From Massilia psychrophila (GTDB taxonomy: Bacteria; Pseudomonadota; Gammaproteobacteria; Burkholderiales; Burkholderiaceae_D), in assembly GCF_002760665.1 (NCBI RefSeq), contig NZ_PDOB01000038.1, positions 1-36,608 on the forward strand: 36,608 nt of DNA. The letters are read 5' to 3'. Within the stretch, counting starts at the first letter, position 1, and every line of letters starts with the position of its first letter. A model generated the notes under the pieces. The model ran no database searches, had not been told where the DNA came from, and saw nothing but the letters and a program-made list of their open reading frames with translations. Shown piece after piece: positions 8,738 through 17,032 of this stretch. The position numbers and the translations under genes are program-made.

Positions 8738-10741
8738 TTATCGTCCGATCGAGAGCAGGGTGTCGAACATGGCGCTGGCGATCTGCATCACCTTGCCCGC
8801 TGCCTGATAGGCCTGCTGGTACTTCAACAAATTGGCCGCTTCTTCATCCAGGTTGACGCCCGACACGCTTTGTTGGGAGGCAATGGTCTGCGCCAGCATG
8901 GTGTCGCTGGCCTGGCCGTTGACCTGCGCTTCGCGCGCCTTGTTGCCGACCGTGCTGACCAGTTGGGCGAACGCACCCTGGTAGGTCGAACTGCCGTTGT
9001 CGAGCTGCGGGGTCGCCTGCAGCTCGCCCATCAGCAACATGTTGCGGTTGTCGCCAACTCCGCTCGTATTGCGCTTGACTGTGAACTGGTCGTTGTCGAC
9101 CGGCTTTCCGGTAAACGACATGGTGATGCCGCCGAACGTATAGCTGGCGCCGGCCACATACGGAATTGCCGGCGCGGTGCCGGCGGTATAGGTGTCGCTG
9201 GTGGCGGCGGTGTTGACGCCGGCCGGGACCTTCACCAAGACCAGCTGGCCGCTGGTGAAGCCCTGCAGTTCATTGGTGGCGGCCTTGAACGTCAGCGTGG
9301 CGGGAGCGAAACCGGTCGCCGGCAAAAAATCCTTGTCGACGCTGCCCTCGCTCGGCTTGGCGCTGCCCTTGTTGGTGGCCGCCGCGCCCGTCATGATCGG
9401 TCCGGCCGCGGCAATGTCGCCCACCGATTTTGCCTCCACGCTGAACTCGGCGGCGCCATTGATGGTCGGCCGCACCAGGAAGGCATCGCCCGCCTTGACG
9501 TTGCCGCTGATGGAGAAGGCAAGGCCATCGCGCTCCAGTGTATACAGCCCTGACTGGGAGTACGCCATCGTCATCGGATCCTTGTCCGACAGCCGCGTCA
9601 CGGTAAATCCGGGGGGGGTGGTGGTGTCGTTGTATGAGACTGCGTAATCGCTGGTGGTCAGCAGGCTTGCTTCGGTCACTGTCGTGGTCAGCGTAGTCGG
9701 CAGCGCGGGATCGGCCGGATTCTTATTCAGGTTGACGCCAGGCGCAATCTTTGCCACGTTGAACAGGTCGCCGCCCATCTCGCCGGCGCTGTCCTGGCCC
9801 AGGCGGTTCTGCGCATTGAAGCTGGCGCCCAGGCTGATGGCAATCCGCCCGATCGACCTCTGTGCGTTGTCGAGCGTGTTAGCCCGGAAGTCCATGATGC
9901 CGCCCAGCGCCCCGCCGGTGAATGATGAGTCCGCAAGCGGCGTCACTTTCGAGCTGGTCACGTAGCCGACCGCCAGTCGCGACGGCTCGCCCGGCGCGTT
10001 CGTCACCGCCAGCTGGAACGCCTTGCTGCCCACCACCAGCGGCTGGCCGGTGCCGATCGACACCGTCAGGCTGTGGTTGGCACCTTCGACGACAGTGGCC
10101 TTGACTTGTTTGTTCAGGTCGAGCACCAACTGGTCGCGCGCGTCGAGCAAGTCGTTTGGCGGATGGCCGGTCGAATTGGTGAGGTTGCCGATCTGCTCGT
10201 TGAGCTTGGAAATCTGGGTGGAGTAGGAATTGATCAGGGTGACGTTGGTCGAGATCTCGCTGTTGACGCCGGAGCGGAGCTCTTCGAGGCGCCCGTTGAT
10301 CCCCTGGAAGCGGGCCGCCAGCGACTCCGCGTTGGACAGGAAATTCTGTCGCGACGGCGCCGAACTGGCGTTCGCGCTCAGGTCCTGCACCGACTTGAAA
10401 AAGTTCTGCAGCGACGGCGACAGGCCGGACGTGGTGTCGGCCAGCAGGTTGTCGACCTGGCTGATCTGGGCGTTGTACGACGTCAGTGCGCTACTGGCGG
10501 ATTGGGCAGCTCGCACCTGGTTGTTGAGGAATTTGTCGGAAAAACGCTCGATGTCGGCGATCTGGGTGCCGCTGCCGATGAAACCGTTGCCCACGTCCTG
10601 GGCCGGGCCGGTGGTCTGGATGACTTGCTGGCGGCTGAAGCCGGGTACGTTGGCGTTGGCAATATTGTGGCCGGTCGTCGCCAGTCCGGCCTGCGCAGCG
10701 TACAGTCCGGTCTTGCCGATACTGAGGAGATTTCCAGCCAT
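8738..10741 (-). CDS. flgK: Flagellar hook-associated protein FlgK (HAP1)
   Basis: FlgK forms the first junction ring between hook and filament. The 667-residue protein begins MAGNLLSIGKTGLYAAQAGL and carries the rod/hook signature TTGHNIANANVPGFSRQ near residues 22-38. It ends in the typical C-terminal helix (VSGVNLDEEAANLLKYQQAYQAAGKVMQIASAMFDTLLSI). It is somewhat longer than enteric FlgK, with an enlarged surface domain. The ribosome site GGAAGGATC precedes ATG. The coding strand contains a run of eight C at 9611-9618, inside the TTTPPGFT codons. A probable sigma-28 promoter and a CTTTA repeat lie upstream, so flgKL may be transcribed separately from flgB-J. Confidence 0.96.
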   Translation of the reverse strand: MAGNLLSIGKTGLYAAQAGLATTGHNIANANVPGFSRQQVIQTTGPAQDVGNGFIGSGTQIADIERFSDKFLNNQVRAAQSASSALTSYNAQISQVDNLLADTTSGLSPSLQNFFKSVQDLSANASSAPSRQNFLSNAESLAARFQGINGRLEELRSGVNSEISTNVTLINSYSTQISKLNEQIGNLTNSTGHPPNDLLDARDQLVLDLNKQVKATVVEGANHSLTVSIGTGQPLVVGSKAFQLAVTNAPGEPSRLAVGYVTSSKVTPLADSSFTGGALGGIMDFRANTLDNAQRSIGRIAISLGASFNAQNRLGQDSAGEMGGDLFNVAKIAPGVNLNKNPADPALPTTLTTTVTEASLLTTSDYAVSYNDTTTPPGFTVTRLSDKDPMTMAYSQSGLYTLERDGLAFSISGNVKAGDAFLVRPTINGAAEFSVEAKSVGDIAAAGPIMTGAAATNKGSAKPSEGSVDKDFLPATGFAPATLTFKAATNELQGFTSGQLVLVKVPAGVNTAATSDTYTAGTAPAIPYVAGASYTFGGITMSFTGKPVDNDQFTVKRNTSGVGDNRNMLLMGELQATPQLDNGSSTYQGAFAQLVSTVGNKAREAQVNGQASDTMLAQTIASQQSVSGVNLDEEAANLLKYQQAYQAAGKVMQIASAMFDTLLSIGR
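9611..9618 (-). repeat. Homopolymeric C8 tract in flgK coding strand
   Basis: Eight consecutive G on the given strand (C on the coding strand) are followed by three near-GTG triplets. Slippage by one base would frameshift FlgK about 375 codons into the gene. Confidence 0.7.
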
Positions 10742-10761
10742 GATCGATGATCCTTCCTATT

Positions 10762-10786
10762 CTTTACTTTACTTTACTTCACTCTA
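10762..10786. repeat. CTTTA pentanucleotide repeat in the flgK leader
   Basis: Three perfect CTTTA units (10762-10776) are followed by CTTCA and CTCTA. On the sense (-) strand this reads as repeated TAAAG/TGAAG and lies between the proposed sigma-28 -10 box and the flgK ribosome site. Confidence 0.75.
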
Positions 10787-10809
10787 CGGCAGATTTCAGG
10801 ATAACTTGA
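10783..10809 (-). promoter_or_regulatory. Probable sigma-28 (FliA) promoter of flgK
   Basis: Read on the - strand: TCAAGTTA (complement of 10802-10809), an 11-nt spacer, then GCCGTAGA (complement of 10783-10790). The FliA consensus is TAAAGTTT-N11-GCCGATAA. Spacing is exact and the GCCG core is intact, with 6 of 8 and 5 of 8 matches. Context fits, since flgKL are commonly transcribed by FliA in part. Confidence 0.5.
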
Positions 10810-10848
10810 CTTGCCTGGCTGGCTAACAACTGTGCCGCCCTGGCCATG

Positions 10849-11775
10849 CTAGGCCAGCGAGTGGGTAATGATGCGGCTGAGCTTGGCCGCATATAGCGGA
10901 TCCGTGGCGTAGCCGGCCTTTTGCAAGCCGTGCGCGAAGCTCGATGCATCGCCTGCGCTGGCAAGCACTTTTTCGTAACGCGGATTGGTCGAGATTAACC
11001 TGGCGTAATCCTTGAAGCCGTCGGCGTAGCTGTCGTAGGCGCGGAATTTTTCGACCCTGGTCTGCGGCACGCCACCGACGTACTCGGTCGTGGCCGCCGT
11101 GGCAACCTTGCCTTTCCAGCCAGGGCCGGCCTTGATGCCGAACAGGTTGTGGCTGGCGCTGCCGTCGGCGTTCTTGATCTCGCGCTTGCCCCAGCCCGAC
11201 TCCAGCGCGGCTTGGCCGAGCATGAACTTGGCCGGGATGCCGGTCACCTTGCTGGCCGCTTCGGCGTCGGCGCCGAGTTTTTGCTGAAAGGAAGCGACGT
11301 GCGGCGCCTGCGGCCTGCCCGATCCATTCAGTGCCGGCATGCTCGATGTCGATGGCTTGGGCAGCGCCCCTGGCGTCGTCATCAGCGTGCCGGCGCCCTG
11401 CGGCGCCGGCATCGCGGTTGACGTCGGCACGTTCTGGTCGCCGCCGATCGCCAGCGCCTGCGCATTGACCGCCTGGGCGCCGAGCTGGCGGATCAGCACG
11501 TCGGCCAGGCCGACGCCGCGCTTGGCCAGGTTCTGGCTCATCTGCTGGTCCAGCATCGAGGTGAACATCTTGGTCTGCTGGTTATCCAACACGCCGTCCT
11601 GCGGCGTGGCGTCGCGCATGCTCTTCATCATCATGTTGATGAACATTGCCTCGAACTGGGTCGCGGCCGTTTTCAAGGCTTCGGGCGAACCGGCCCTGGC
11701 CGACTGCTTCAAGTCGCCCAGGCCCTTGGTGTCGAGCGCGAGTTTGGAACCGAGGTCGGATGTCGGGGAGATCAT
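10849..11775 (-). CDS. flgJ: Flagellar rod cap / muramidase FlgJ
   Basis: FlgJ caps the growing rod and hydrolyses peptidoglycan so the rod can pass. The 308-residue product has both domains. The N-terminal rod-binding domain is at about residues 33-90 (TAATQFEAMFINMMMKSMRD), followed by a Pro/Ala/Ser linker at ~105-155. The C-terminal glucosaminidase/muramidase domain contains GQAALESGWGKREI, with the likely catalytic Glu at about residue 192. Dual-domain FlgJ is normal for beta/gammaproteobacteria. It follows flgI by about 29 bp, and that gap carries a CTTNA pentanucleotide repeat directly before the ribosome-binding region. A 107-bp gap separates it from flgK. Confidence 0.95.
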   Translation of the reverse strand: MISPTSDLGSKLALDTKGLGDLKQSARAGSPEALKTAATQFEAMFINMMMKSMRDATPQDGVLDNQQTKMFTSMLDQQMSQNLAKRGVGLADVLIRQLGAQAVNAQALAIGGDQNVPTSTAMPAPQGAGTLMTTPGALPKPSTSSMPALNGSGRPQAPHVASFQQKLGADAEAASKVTGIPAKFMLGQAALESGWGKREIKNADGSASHNLFGIKAGPGWKGKVATAATTEYVGGVPQTRVEKFRAYDSYADGFKDYARLISTNPRYEKVLASAGDASSFAHGLQKAGYATDPLYAAKLSRIITHSLA

Positions 11776-11783
11776 GGCGCCGC

Positions 11784-11808
11784 CTTCACTTAACTTAACT
11801 TCACTTAT
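11784..11808. repeat. CTTNA pentanucleotide repeat before flgJ
   Basis: Five 5-bp units, CTTCA-CTTAA-CTTAA-CTTCA-CTTAT, span 11784-11808 and overlap the flgI stop codon at 11805-11807. On the sense strand they read as AAGTGAAG/AAGTTAAG just before the flgJ start at 11775. The motif resembles the repeat in the flgK leader. Confidence 0.7.
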
Positions 11809-12908
11809 ATTATCTCGAGCTCGGCGCGCAGCGAACCGGCTGCCTTCAACGCCTGGAGGATCGACAGCAGGTCTTGCGGCGAAGCGCCGATCGCGTTGAT
11901 CGCCTTGACCACTTCGGCCAGCGAGGCGCCGCTCTTGAGCATCACGACCCGGCCCGGCTCCTTCTTGACGTCGATCTGCGGCGCTTGCGTGACGACAGTA
12001 TTGCCGCGCGAACCCGGCGCCGGCTGGCTGACCTGCGGTTCGGCCGAAATCGTCACCGACAGGTTGCCGTGCGAAATGGCGCAGCTTTCCAAGGTTACCG
12101 CCTGGTTCATCACCACCGAGCCGGTGCGCGCGTTCATGATCACCTTGGCGCTCGACGCGGCAGGGCTCACTTCGAGGCTCTCGAGGATGCCGAGGAAGGC
12201 GACGCGCTGGTCGGACGACGACGGCGAACGCACGCGGATCACGCGGCCGTCCAGCGCGGTGGCGATGTCCGGGCCGAAATGGTTGTTGACCGCTTCGACC
12301 ACCCGGCTGGCGGTGAGGAAATCGGTGGTGTTGAGTTCGAGCCGCACCTGGTTGTCGGCGCCAAGATTGCTGGCAACGGCGCGCTCGACCGTGGCGCCGC
12401 CGGAAATCTTGCCGACTGACAGGTGATTGACCTGAATTGACGAGCCGGCGGCGGCGGCGCCGACGCCGCCCACCAACACGTTACCCTGGGCCATTGCGTA
12501 GACCTGCTGGTCGGCGCCTTGCAGCGGCGTCATCACCAGCGTGCCGCCGCGCAGGCTTTTCGCGTTGCCGATCGACGACACCGTGATGTCGATGGTCTGG
12601 CCCGGCTGGGCGAACGCCGGCAGCGAGGCGGTCACCATCACCGCGGCGACGTTTTTCAGCTGCAAACTGGTGCCGGCCGGCAGGTTGACGCCCTTTTGCT
12701 GCAGCATCGAGACGATCGACTGCACCGTGAACGGCGTCTGGGTGGTCTGGTCGCCAGTGCCGTCGAGACCGACGACGATGCCGTAGCCGGACAACTGGTT
12801 CTGCCGCACGCCGGCGATACTGGCGAGGTCTTTCAGGCGTTCGGCGCTGGCGAGCGGCGCGGCCAAAAACGCGGCGCACAGTGCAATCAGGGAAGCGGAA
12901 AAGCGCAT
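11805..12908 (-). CDS. flgI: Flagellar P-ring protein FlgI
   Basis: FlgI builds the P ring, the peptidoglycan-level bushing around the rod, and is exported by Sec. I start at the ATG whose first base is 12908 (367 residues), giving a clean signal peptide MRFSASLIALCAAFLAAPLA cleaved near ASA/ERL. An ATG four codons upstream (12920) overlaps the flgH stop by one base and is the alternative. The mature protein begins with the conserved RLKDLASIAGVRQNQLSGYG followed by VVGLDGTGDQT, and ends in the Ala/Leu-rich LLSILQALKAAGSLRAELE helix typical of the family. Confidence 0.95.
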   Translation of the reverse strand: MRFSASLIALCAAFLAAPLASAERLKDLASIAGVRQNQLSGYGIVVGLDGTGDQTTQTPFTVQSIVSMLQQKGVNLPAGTSLQLKNVAAVMVTASLPAFAQPGQTIDITVSSIGNAKSLRGGTLVMTPLQGADQQVYAMAQGNVLVGGVGAAAAGSSIQVNHLSVGKISGGATVERAVASNLGADNQVRLELNTTDFLTASRVVEAVNNHFGPDIATALDGRVIRVRSPSSSDQRVAFLGILESLEVSPAASSAKVIMNARTGSVVMNQAVTLESCAISHGNLSVTISAEPQVSQPAPGSRGNTVVTQAPQIDVKKEPGRVVMLKSGASLAEVVKAINAIGASPQDLLSILQALKAAGSLRAELEII

Positions 12909-12919
12909 CGTCGATCCCA

Positions 12920-13576
12920 TCAGAACGGCAGCAAGGACTGGAAGAAGCGCGACACCATCGCTGTCATCTCGGCGCGGTCGATCTGACTGTTGGTGCGGTA
13001 CTCGACGCGGGCATCGGCGACCTGGGTCGACGACACCATGTTACCGGTCTGGATCGTGTCGGGGTTGATCATGCCGGAAAAGCGGATGAACTCGACGCCC
13101 TTGTTCATGGCAATTTGCTTCTCGCCGGCGACGATCAGGTTACCGTTGGGCAGCACTTCGGTGACGGTAACGCCAATCGTGCCGGAAAAGGTGTTGCTGG
13201 CGCTCTGGTTGTCGCCGTCGGCAAACTTGTTGGCGGCGTTGGCCGCGGCGGTGACGCCGAGCCGGCCCTGGACCAGGCCCGGAACGACGAAGCTGACCGA
13301 GCCGGACTTGTTGCCCGAACTGGCGCCGGCCTTTACCGCGGCGGTCTTCTCGGTGATGCTGATGATGAGCATGTCGCCGATGTGGCGCGCGCGGCGGTCT
13401 TCGAACATCGGGCGGTAGGCCGCCGCCTGGTAAATCGCGCCATTGGTGGGCGCAATGACTTGCGCGGCCATCGGGCGCAGGTTCGAGGGGCGCTGGACGA
13501 TGGTCGACGGCGTGGCGGAACAGCCGGCCAGTGCCAGCGCGCTGACAAAAATAATGAGTTTTACAATGCGTTTCAT
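12920..13576 (-). CDS. flgH: Flagellar L-ring lipoprotein FlgH
   Basis: FlgH forms the outer-membrane L ring. The 218-residue precursor has a lipoprotein signal peptide, [20 protein letters not shown], with lipobox LAGC (acylated Cys at about residue 19). Downstream are the family features [23 protein letters not shown] and [23 protein letters not shown] 13576 overlaps the flgG stop in an ATGA arrangement, implying translational coupling. Its stop touches the longer possible flgI start. Length is normal. Confidence 0.96.
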   Translation of the reverse strand: MKRIVKLIIFVSALALAGCSATPSTIVQRPSNLRPMAAQVIAPTNGAIYQAAAYRPMFEDRRARHIGDMLIISITEKTAAVKAGASSGNKSGSVSFVVPGLVQGRLGVTAAANAANKFADGDNQSASNTFSGTIGVTVTEVLPNGNLIVAGEKQIAMNKGVEFIRFSGMINPDTIQTGNMVSSTQVADARVEYRTNSQIDRAEMTAMVSRFFQSLLPF

Positions 13577-14355
13577 AATTGCGACAGCTTTTGCAGCATC
13601 TGGTCAGAGGTGGTGATCGCCTTGCTGTTGATCTCGTAGGCGCGCTGAGTCTGGATCATGTTGACCATTTCCTCGACGATGTTGACGTTCGAGGTTTCGA
13701 CGTAGCCCTGCATCAGTAAGCCGGCGCCGTTGGTGCCCGGCGTATTCGTGTTCGGGCTGCCCGAGGCGCCGGTTTCGACGTACAGGTTTTCGCCTTTCGA
13801 CTCCAGCCCGGCCGGGTTGACGAAGGTCGACAGCTGCAGCGAGCCGACCTGGGACGGCGTGTTGGCGCCGGGCACGGTGACCGACACGGTGCCGTCGCGC
13901 CCGACCGTGATCGACAGCGCGTTGGCCGGAATCGTAATGGCCGGCTGCACCACGTAGCCGGACGAGGTCACCAGCTGGCCGTTCGAATCGCTCTGGAACG
14001 AGCCGTCGCGCGTGTAGGCAGCGGTGCCGTCCGGCAGCAACACCGAAAAAAAGCCCGAGCCGTTGACCATCACGTCTTTCGAATTGCCGGTGCTCTGGGG
14101 ATTGCCCTGGGTGTGGATGCGCTCGGTGGCGACGGTGCGCACGCCGGTGCCGATCTGCAGGCCGGACGGCAACTGGGTCTGCTGCGACGACTGGGCGCCC
14201 GGCTGGCGCACGTTCTGGTATAGCAAGTCCTCAAACACCGCGCGCGAACGCTTGAAGCCGTTGGTGCTGACGTTGGCCAGGTTATTGGTGATGACGTCCA
14301 GGTTGGTCTGCTGTGCTTCGAGACCAGTCTTGGCGATAAAAAGGGAACGGATCAT
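13573..14355 (-). CDS. flgG: Flagellar distal rod protein FlgG
   Basis: FlgG forms the distal rod. I start it at the ATG beginning at 14355 (260 residues, [20 protein letters not shown]), which has the ribosome site GGAGAAG just upstream; a longer open frame adds 16 unlikely residues. The N-terminal rod/hook signature is [28 protein letters not shown], whose tail is the FlgG-specific rod-straightening segment, and the C-terminal helix is [20 protein letters not shown]. The length of 260 is the usual value. It follows flgF after a 65-bp gap and overlaps flgH. Confidence 0.97.
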   Translation of the reverse strand: MIRSLFIAKTGLEAQQTNLDVITNNLANVSTNGFKRSRAVFEDLLYQNVRQPGAQSSQQTQLPSGLQIGTGVRTVATERIHTQGNPQSTGNSKDVMVNGSGFFSVLLPDGTAAYTRDGSFQSDSNGQLVTSSGYVVQPAITIPANALSITVGRDGTVSVTVPGANTPSQVGSLQLSTFVNPAGLESKGENLYVETGASGSPNTNTPGTNGAGLLMQGYVETSNVNIVEEMVNMIQTQRAYEINSKAITTSDQMLQKLSQL

Positions 14356-14420
14356 TTGCTTCTCCAGTAACGCGGCAGACGAACACCGCCATGCACACGT
14401 CAATTATGAACTGGAGAGGC

Positions 14421-15161
14421 TTAACCCAAAGCGAGGATCTGGGTAGCTTTCGCAGCGTTATTCTCAGCGTTCTTCATCAGGCTCATTTGGGTCTCGAACG
14501 AACGCGCCAGCGCGATCATGTTGACCATCGCGTCGACCGGGCTGACGTTGCTGCCTTCCAGCGCGCCGCCGGCCACCACCACCTGCGGATCGATCGGCGC
14601 GGCGGCGCCGCTTTTCAGGCGGAACAGGCCGTCGTCGCCGCGCACCAGGTCCGCTTCGGGTGGGTTGACCAGTTTGAGGCGCCCCAGCACCGTCGGCGCG
14701 CCCGGCTTGGTCGAAGTGGCGATGGTCGAGATGGTGCCGTCGCCGCCGATCGCCACCGTCACCTCGGGCGGCACCGTGATCGGGCCGCCGTCGCCGGCGA
14801 TGGTGAAGCCGCCCGCGCTTCGCAGCAAGCCGTTTTCGCTCATCGTCAAAGCGCCGTTGCGGGTGTAGGCTTCGGTGCCGTCCGGCATCTGCAGCGCCAG
14901 CCATCCCTTGCCCTTGATGGCGACGTCGAGGTCGCGCCCGGTCATCTGCAGCGGCCCGGACGAAAAATTGGCGCCGACCGTCGAATTAACCACGAAGGCG
15001 CGCGTGGGCAAGCCCTCGCCCGTCACCTGCACGGCGCGAAACGAATCGATCTGGGCGCGAAAACCGGTGGTGCTGACGTTGGCCAGGTTGTGCGCCGTCG
15101 TCGCCTGCTGTTCCAGGATGTGCTTGGCGCCGCTGGCGGCGGTGTAGATTAATCGGTCCAT
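14421..15161 (-). CDS. flgF: Flagellar proximal rod protein FlgF
   Basis: FlgF is one of the proximal rod proteins. The 246-residue product begins MDRLIYTAASGAKHILEQQ, with the signature TTAHNLANVSTTGFRAQ near residues 22-38, and ends in VDAMVNMIALARSFETQMSL, the conserved C-terminal helix of rod proteins. It shares its fold with FlgG but lacks the FlgG-specific loop and is shorter. The ribosome site AAGGAC lies just before the start. Upstream is a 300-bp repeat array that separates it from flgE. Confidence 0.95.
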   Translation of the reverse strand: MDRLIYTAASGAKHILEQQATTAHNLANVSTTGFRAQIDSFRAVQVTGEGLPTRAFVVNSTVGANFSSGPLQMTGRDLDVAIKGKGWLALQMPDGTEAYTRNGALTMSENGLLRSAGGFTIAGDGGPITVPPEVTVAIGGDGTISTIATSTKPGAPTVLGRLKLVNPPEADLVRGDDGLFRLKSGAAAPIDPQVVVAGGALEGSNVSPVDAMVNMIALARSFETQMSLMKNAENNAAKATQILALG

Positions 15162-15180
15162 TTTTGTCCTTGGTGTTTCC

Positions 15181-15451
15181 CAGAGGTCAGACCCCAGTTC
15201 AGGGGTCAGACCCCGGTTCAGGGGTCAGACCCTGGTTTTGCTTTTGGGGAGGGTCTGACCCCGGTTGCGATGGCGGTGGATCTGGCGGGCCTGCTTGCGT
15301 CCCCGGCTGCAACCCGGGGTCAGACCCTGCAATGCAAAACCAGGAAAAACCGGGGTCTGACCCCTAACTGCAAAACCAGGAAGAACCGGGGTCTGACCCC
15401 TAACTGCCCGACCCCTAACTGCCGGACCCCTAACTGCCGGGGTCTGCCCCC
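15181..15451. repeat. GGGGTCNGACCCC repeat array between flgE and flgF
   Basis: The 300-bp gap 15162-15461 holds about eight copies or near-copies of a 13-bp interrupted palindrome, GGGGTC-A/T-GACCCC, near 15184, 15202, 15221, 15250, 15316, 15352, 15388 and 15439. Three tandem regimes are visible. A 19-bp period covers 15183-15232. A 36-bp period covers 15316-15400, whose units carry the CAAAACCAGGAA segment. A 14-15-bp period of (G)ACCCCTAACTGCC covers 15408-15455. No gene is seen here; open frames crossing it are by-products of the repeats. Confidence 0.9.
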
Positions 15452-15461
15452 TAACTGCCGC

Positions 15462-16997
15462 TTACCGCAGGTTCACCAGCGTCTGCAACACCGAGTCCTG
15501 CGTCTTGATGGTCTGCGCATTGGCCTGGTAGACACGCTGGGCGGTGATCATGTTGACCAGTTCGGCCGTCAGGTCGACGCTCGAGTTTTCCACCGCCGAC
15601 GACTGTAGCACGCCGAGGCTGCCGGCGGATGGCGTGCCGATCAGCGGCACACCCGAGTTCGACGTCTCGGCCCAGGCATTGTTACCCAAGGGCGACAGGC
15701 CGTTCGGGTTGGCGAAGTTCGCCAGCACGATTTGGCCCAGCGCATGCGACTGGCCGTTGCTGTACTGGCCGAGGATGATGCCATCCGAGCCTGCCGCGAA
15801 GCGTTGCAGCTGGCCTGCGGTATAGCCGTCCTGGGTCGATTTCTTTTCGCTGTTGGCGGCGCCGTACTGGGTACTGCCGGTAAAGCCAAGATTGATCGGC
15901 AGCATGCCGGTGGCGCCGGTCGGCGGGAAGATCGGCACGGCGACTGTCTGCGGCATCAACGCGGTCGACAGCGTGCCGTTGGTGTCGAAGACGAGGCGAC
16001 CAACCGCCTTCGCCGGCACCGACACCGCCCTGGCGATGTCCTTGTCGACCATGTCCGGCGTATTGCCGACGGCTTTGCCGGATCTGCTGGCGGCATCGTT
16101 GATGGCGTCCCGCTGGGCTGTTTTCTGTGCAGGGCTACCGCCAGCCGCGTCGGCCGCTGCCACCACCAGCACGGCCGCCTTTTCGGCGTAATTCAACAGT
16201 GCCGCGGCGACCTTGTCCGGTTCCGGCGGCTGCGCCGTCGACTCTTTGACCCAGTCCGCGCGCGCGGTATTGACCGCGTCAAACGGCTCGCCGGTGCCCT
16301 GGGCGGCGGCGGCCACTTTCAGGTTAGTGATTTCGGTGCCGTCATTGGCAGCATAGATGTCCCATTGGCCGGCCGAGGTCTTGACGTAGAACGTCGACAG
16401 CACGTGCGGGTTGCCGAGGGTATCGAAAACGTCGATCGAGGTCTGCTTGTTATAGCTGGTCGGATCGTTGGCGTTGAACGCCGGGTTGACCGGTGGTTTG
16501 CTGCCCGAATCGAGATTCAGCTCGGTGTCGACGCGGGTGGTGGCGACCGGCTTCAGGTCGGCCGTATTGATCATCAAAGGGATCGGCGAACCGGCCAGGA
16601 TGGCGCCGCTGGCGCTGGCGGAAAAGCCGGTCAGCTTGGCGCCCTGGGCGTTGACCATGTAGCCTTCCTTGTCGAGCGAGAACTGGCCATTGCGCGAGTA
16701 CTGGGTCGCGCCCGCCACGGACGTGCGGAAAAAGCCGGCGCCGTTGATGGCGATGTCGAGCGGATTATTCGACGATTCGACGTTGCCTTGGGTGAACTGC
16801 TGGGCGATCTGCGACACCTTGGTGCCGATGCCGGCCTGGTTGCCGCCGGCGCCGTTGAGCGAGTTGGCGTAGACGTCGGCAAACTGCGCCTGCGAGCCCT
16901 TGAAACCGACAGTGCTGGCGTTGGCGATGTTGTTGCCGATGACGTCGAGCGATTTTGCAGCGCCGTTCAAGCCGCTAAGTCCCTGTTGAAAAGACAT
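15462..16997 (-). CDS. flgE: Flagellar hook protein FlgE (enlarged)
   Basis: FlgE polymerises into the hook. The 511-residue product starts MSFQQGLSGLNGAAKSLDVI, with GNNIANASTVGFKGSQAQFA as the rod/hook signature, and ends VNMITAQRVYQANAQTIKTQ plus LQTLVNLR. It is longer than the common 400-450 residues. The excess lies at about residues 244-332, an Ala-rich, probably helical stretch (nucleotides about 16000-16270) rich in AAALLNYAEKAAVLVVAAAD-type sequence. This is inserted in the outer domain and the flanking hook core is intact. A ribosome site GGAGAA precedes ATG. It is followed by the GGGGTCNGACCCC array. Confidence 0.95.
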   Translation of the reverse strand: MSFQQGLSGLNGAAKSLDVIGNNIANASTVGFKGSQAQFADVYANSLNGAGGNQAGIGTKVSQIAQQFTQGNVESSNNPLDIAINGAGFFRTSVAGATQYSRNGQFSLDKEGYMVNAQGAKLTGFSASASGAILAGSPIPLMINTADLKPVATTRVDTELNLDSGSKPPVNPAFNANDPTSYNKQTSIDVFDTLGNPHVLSTFYVKTSAGQWDIYAANDGTEITNLKVAAAAQGTGEPFDAVNTARADWVKESTAQPPEPDKVAAALLNYAEKAAVLVVAAADAAGGSPAQKTAQRDAINDAASRSGKAVGNTPDMVDKDIARAVSVPAKAVGRLVFDTNGTLSTALMPQTVAVPIFPPTGATGMLPINLGFTGSTQYGAANSEKKSTQDGYTAGQLQRFAAGSDGIILGQYSNGQSHALGQIVLANFANPNGLSPLGNNAWAETSNSGVPLIGTPSAGSLGVLQSSAVENSSVDLTAELVNMITAQRVYQANAQTIKTQDSVLQTLVNLR

Positions 16998-17032
16998 GGT
17001 GTTCTCCTGGAAATGGTTAGTAGGGTGCGGGC

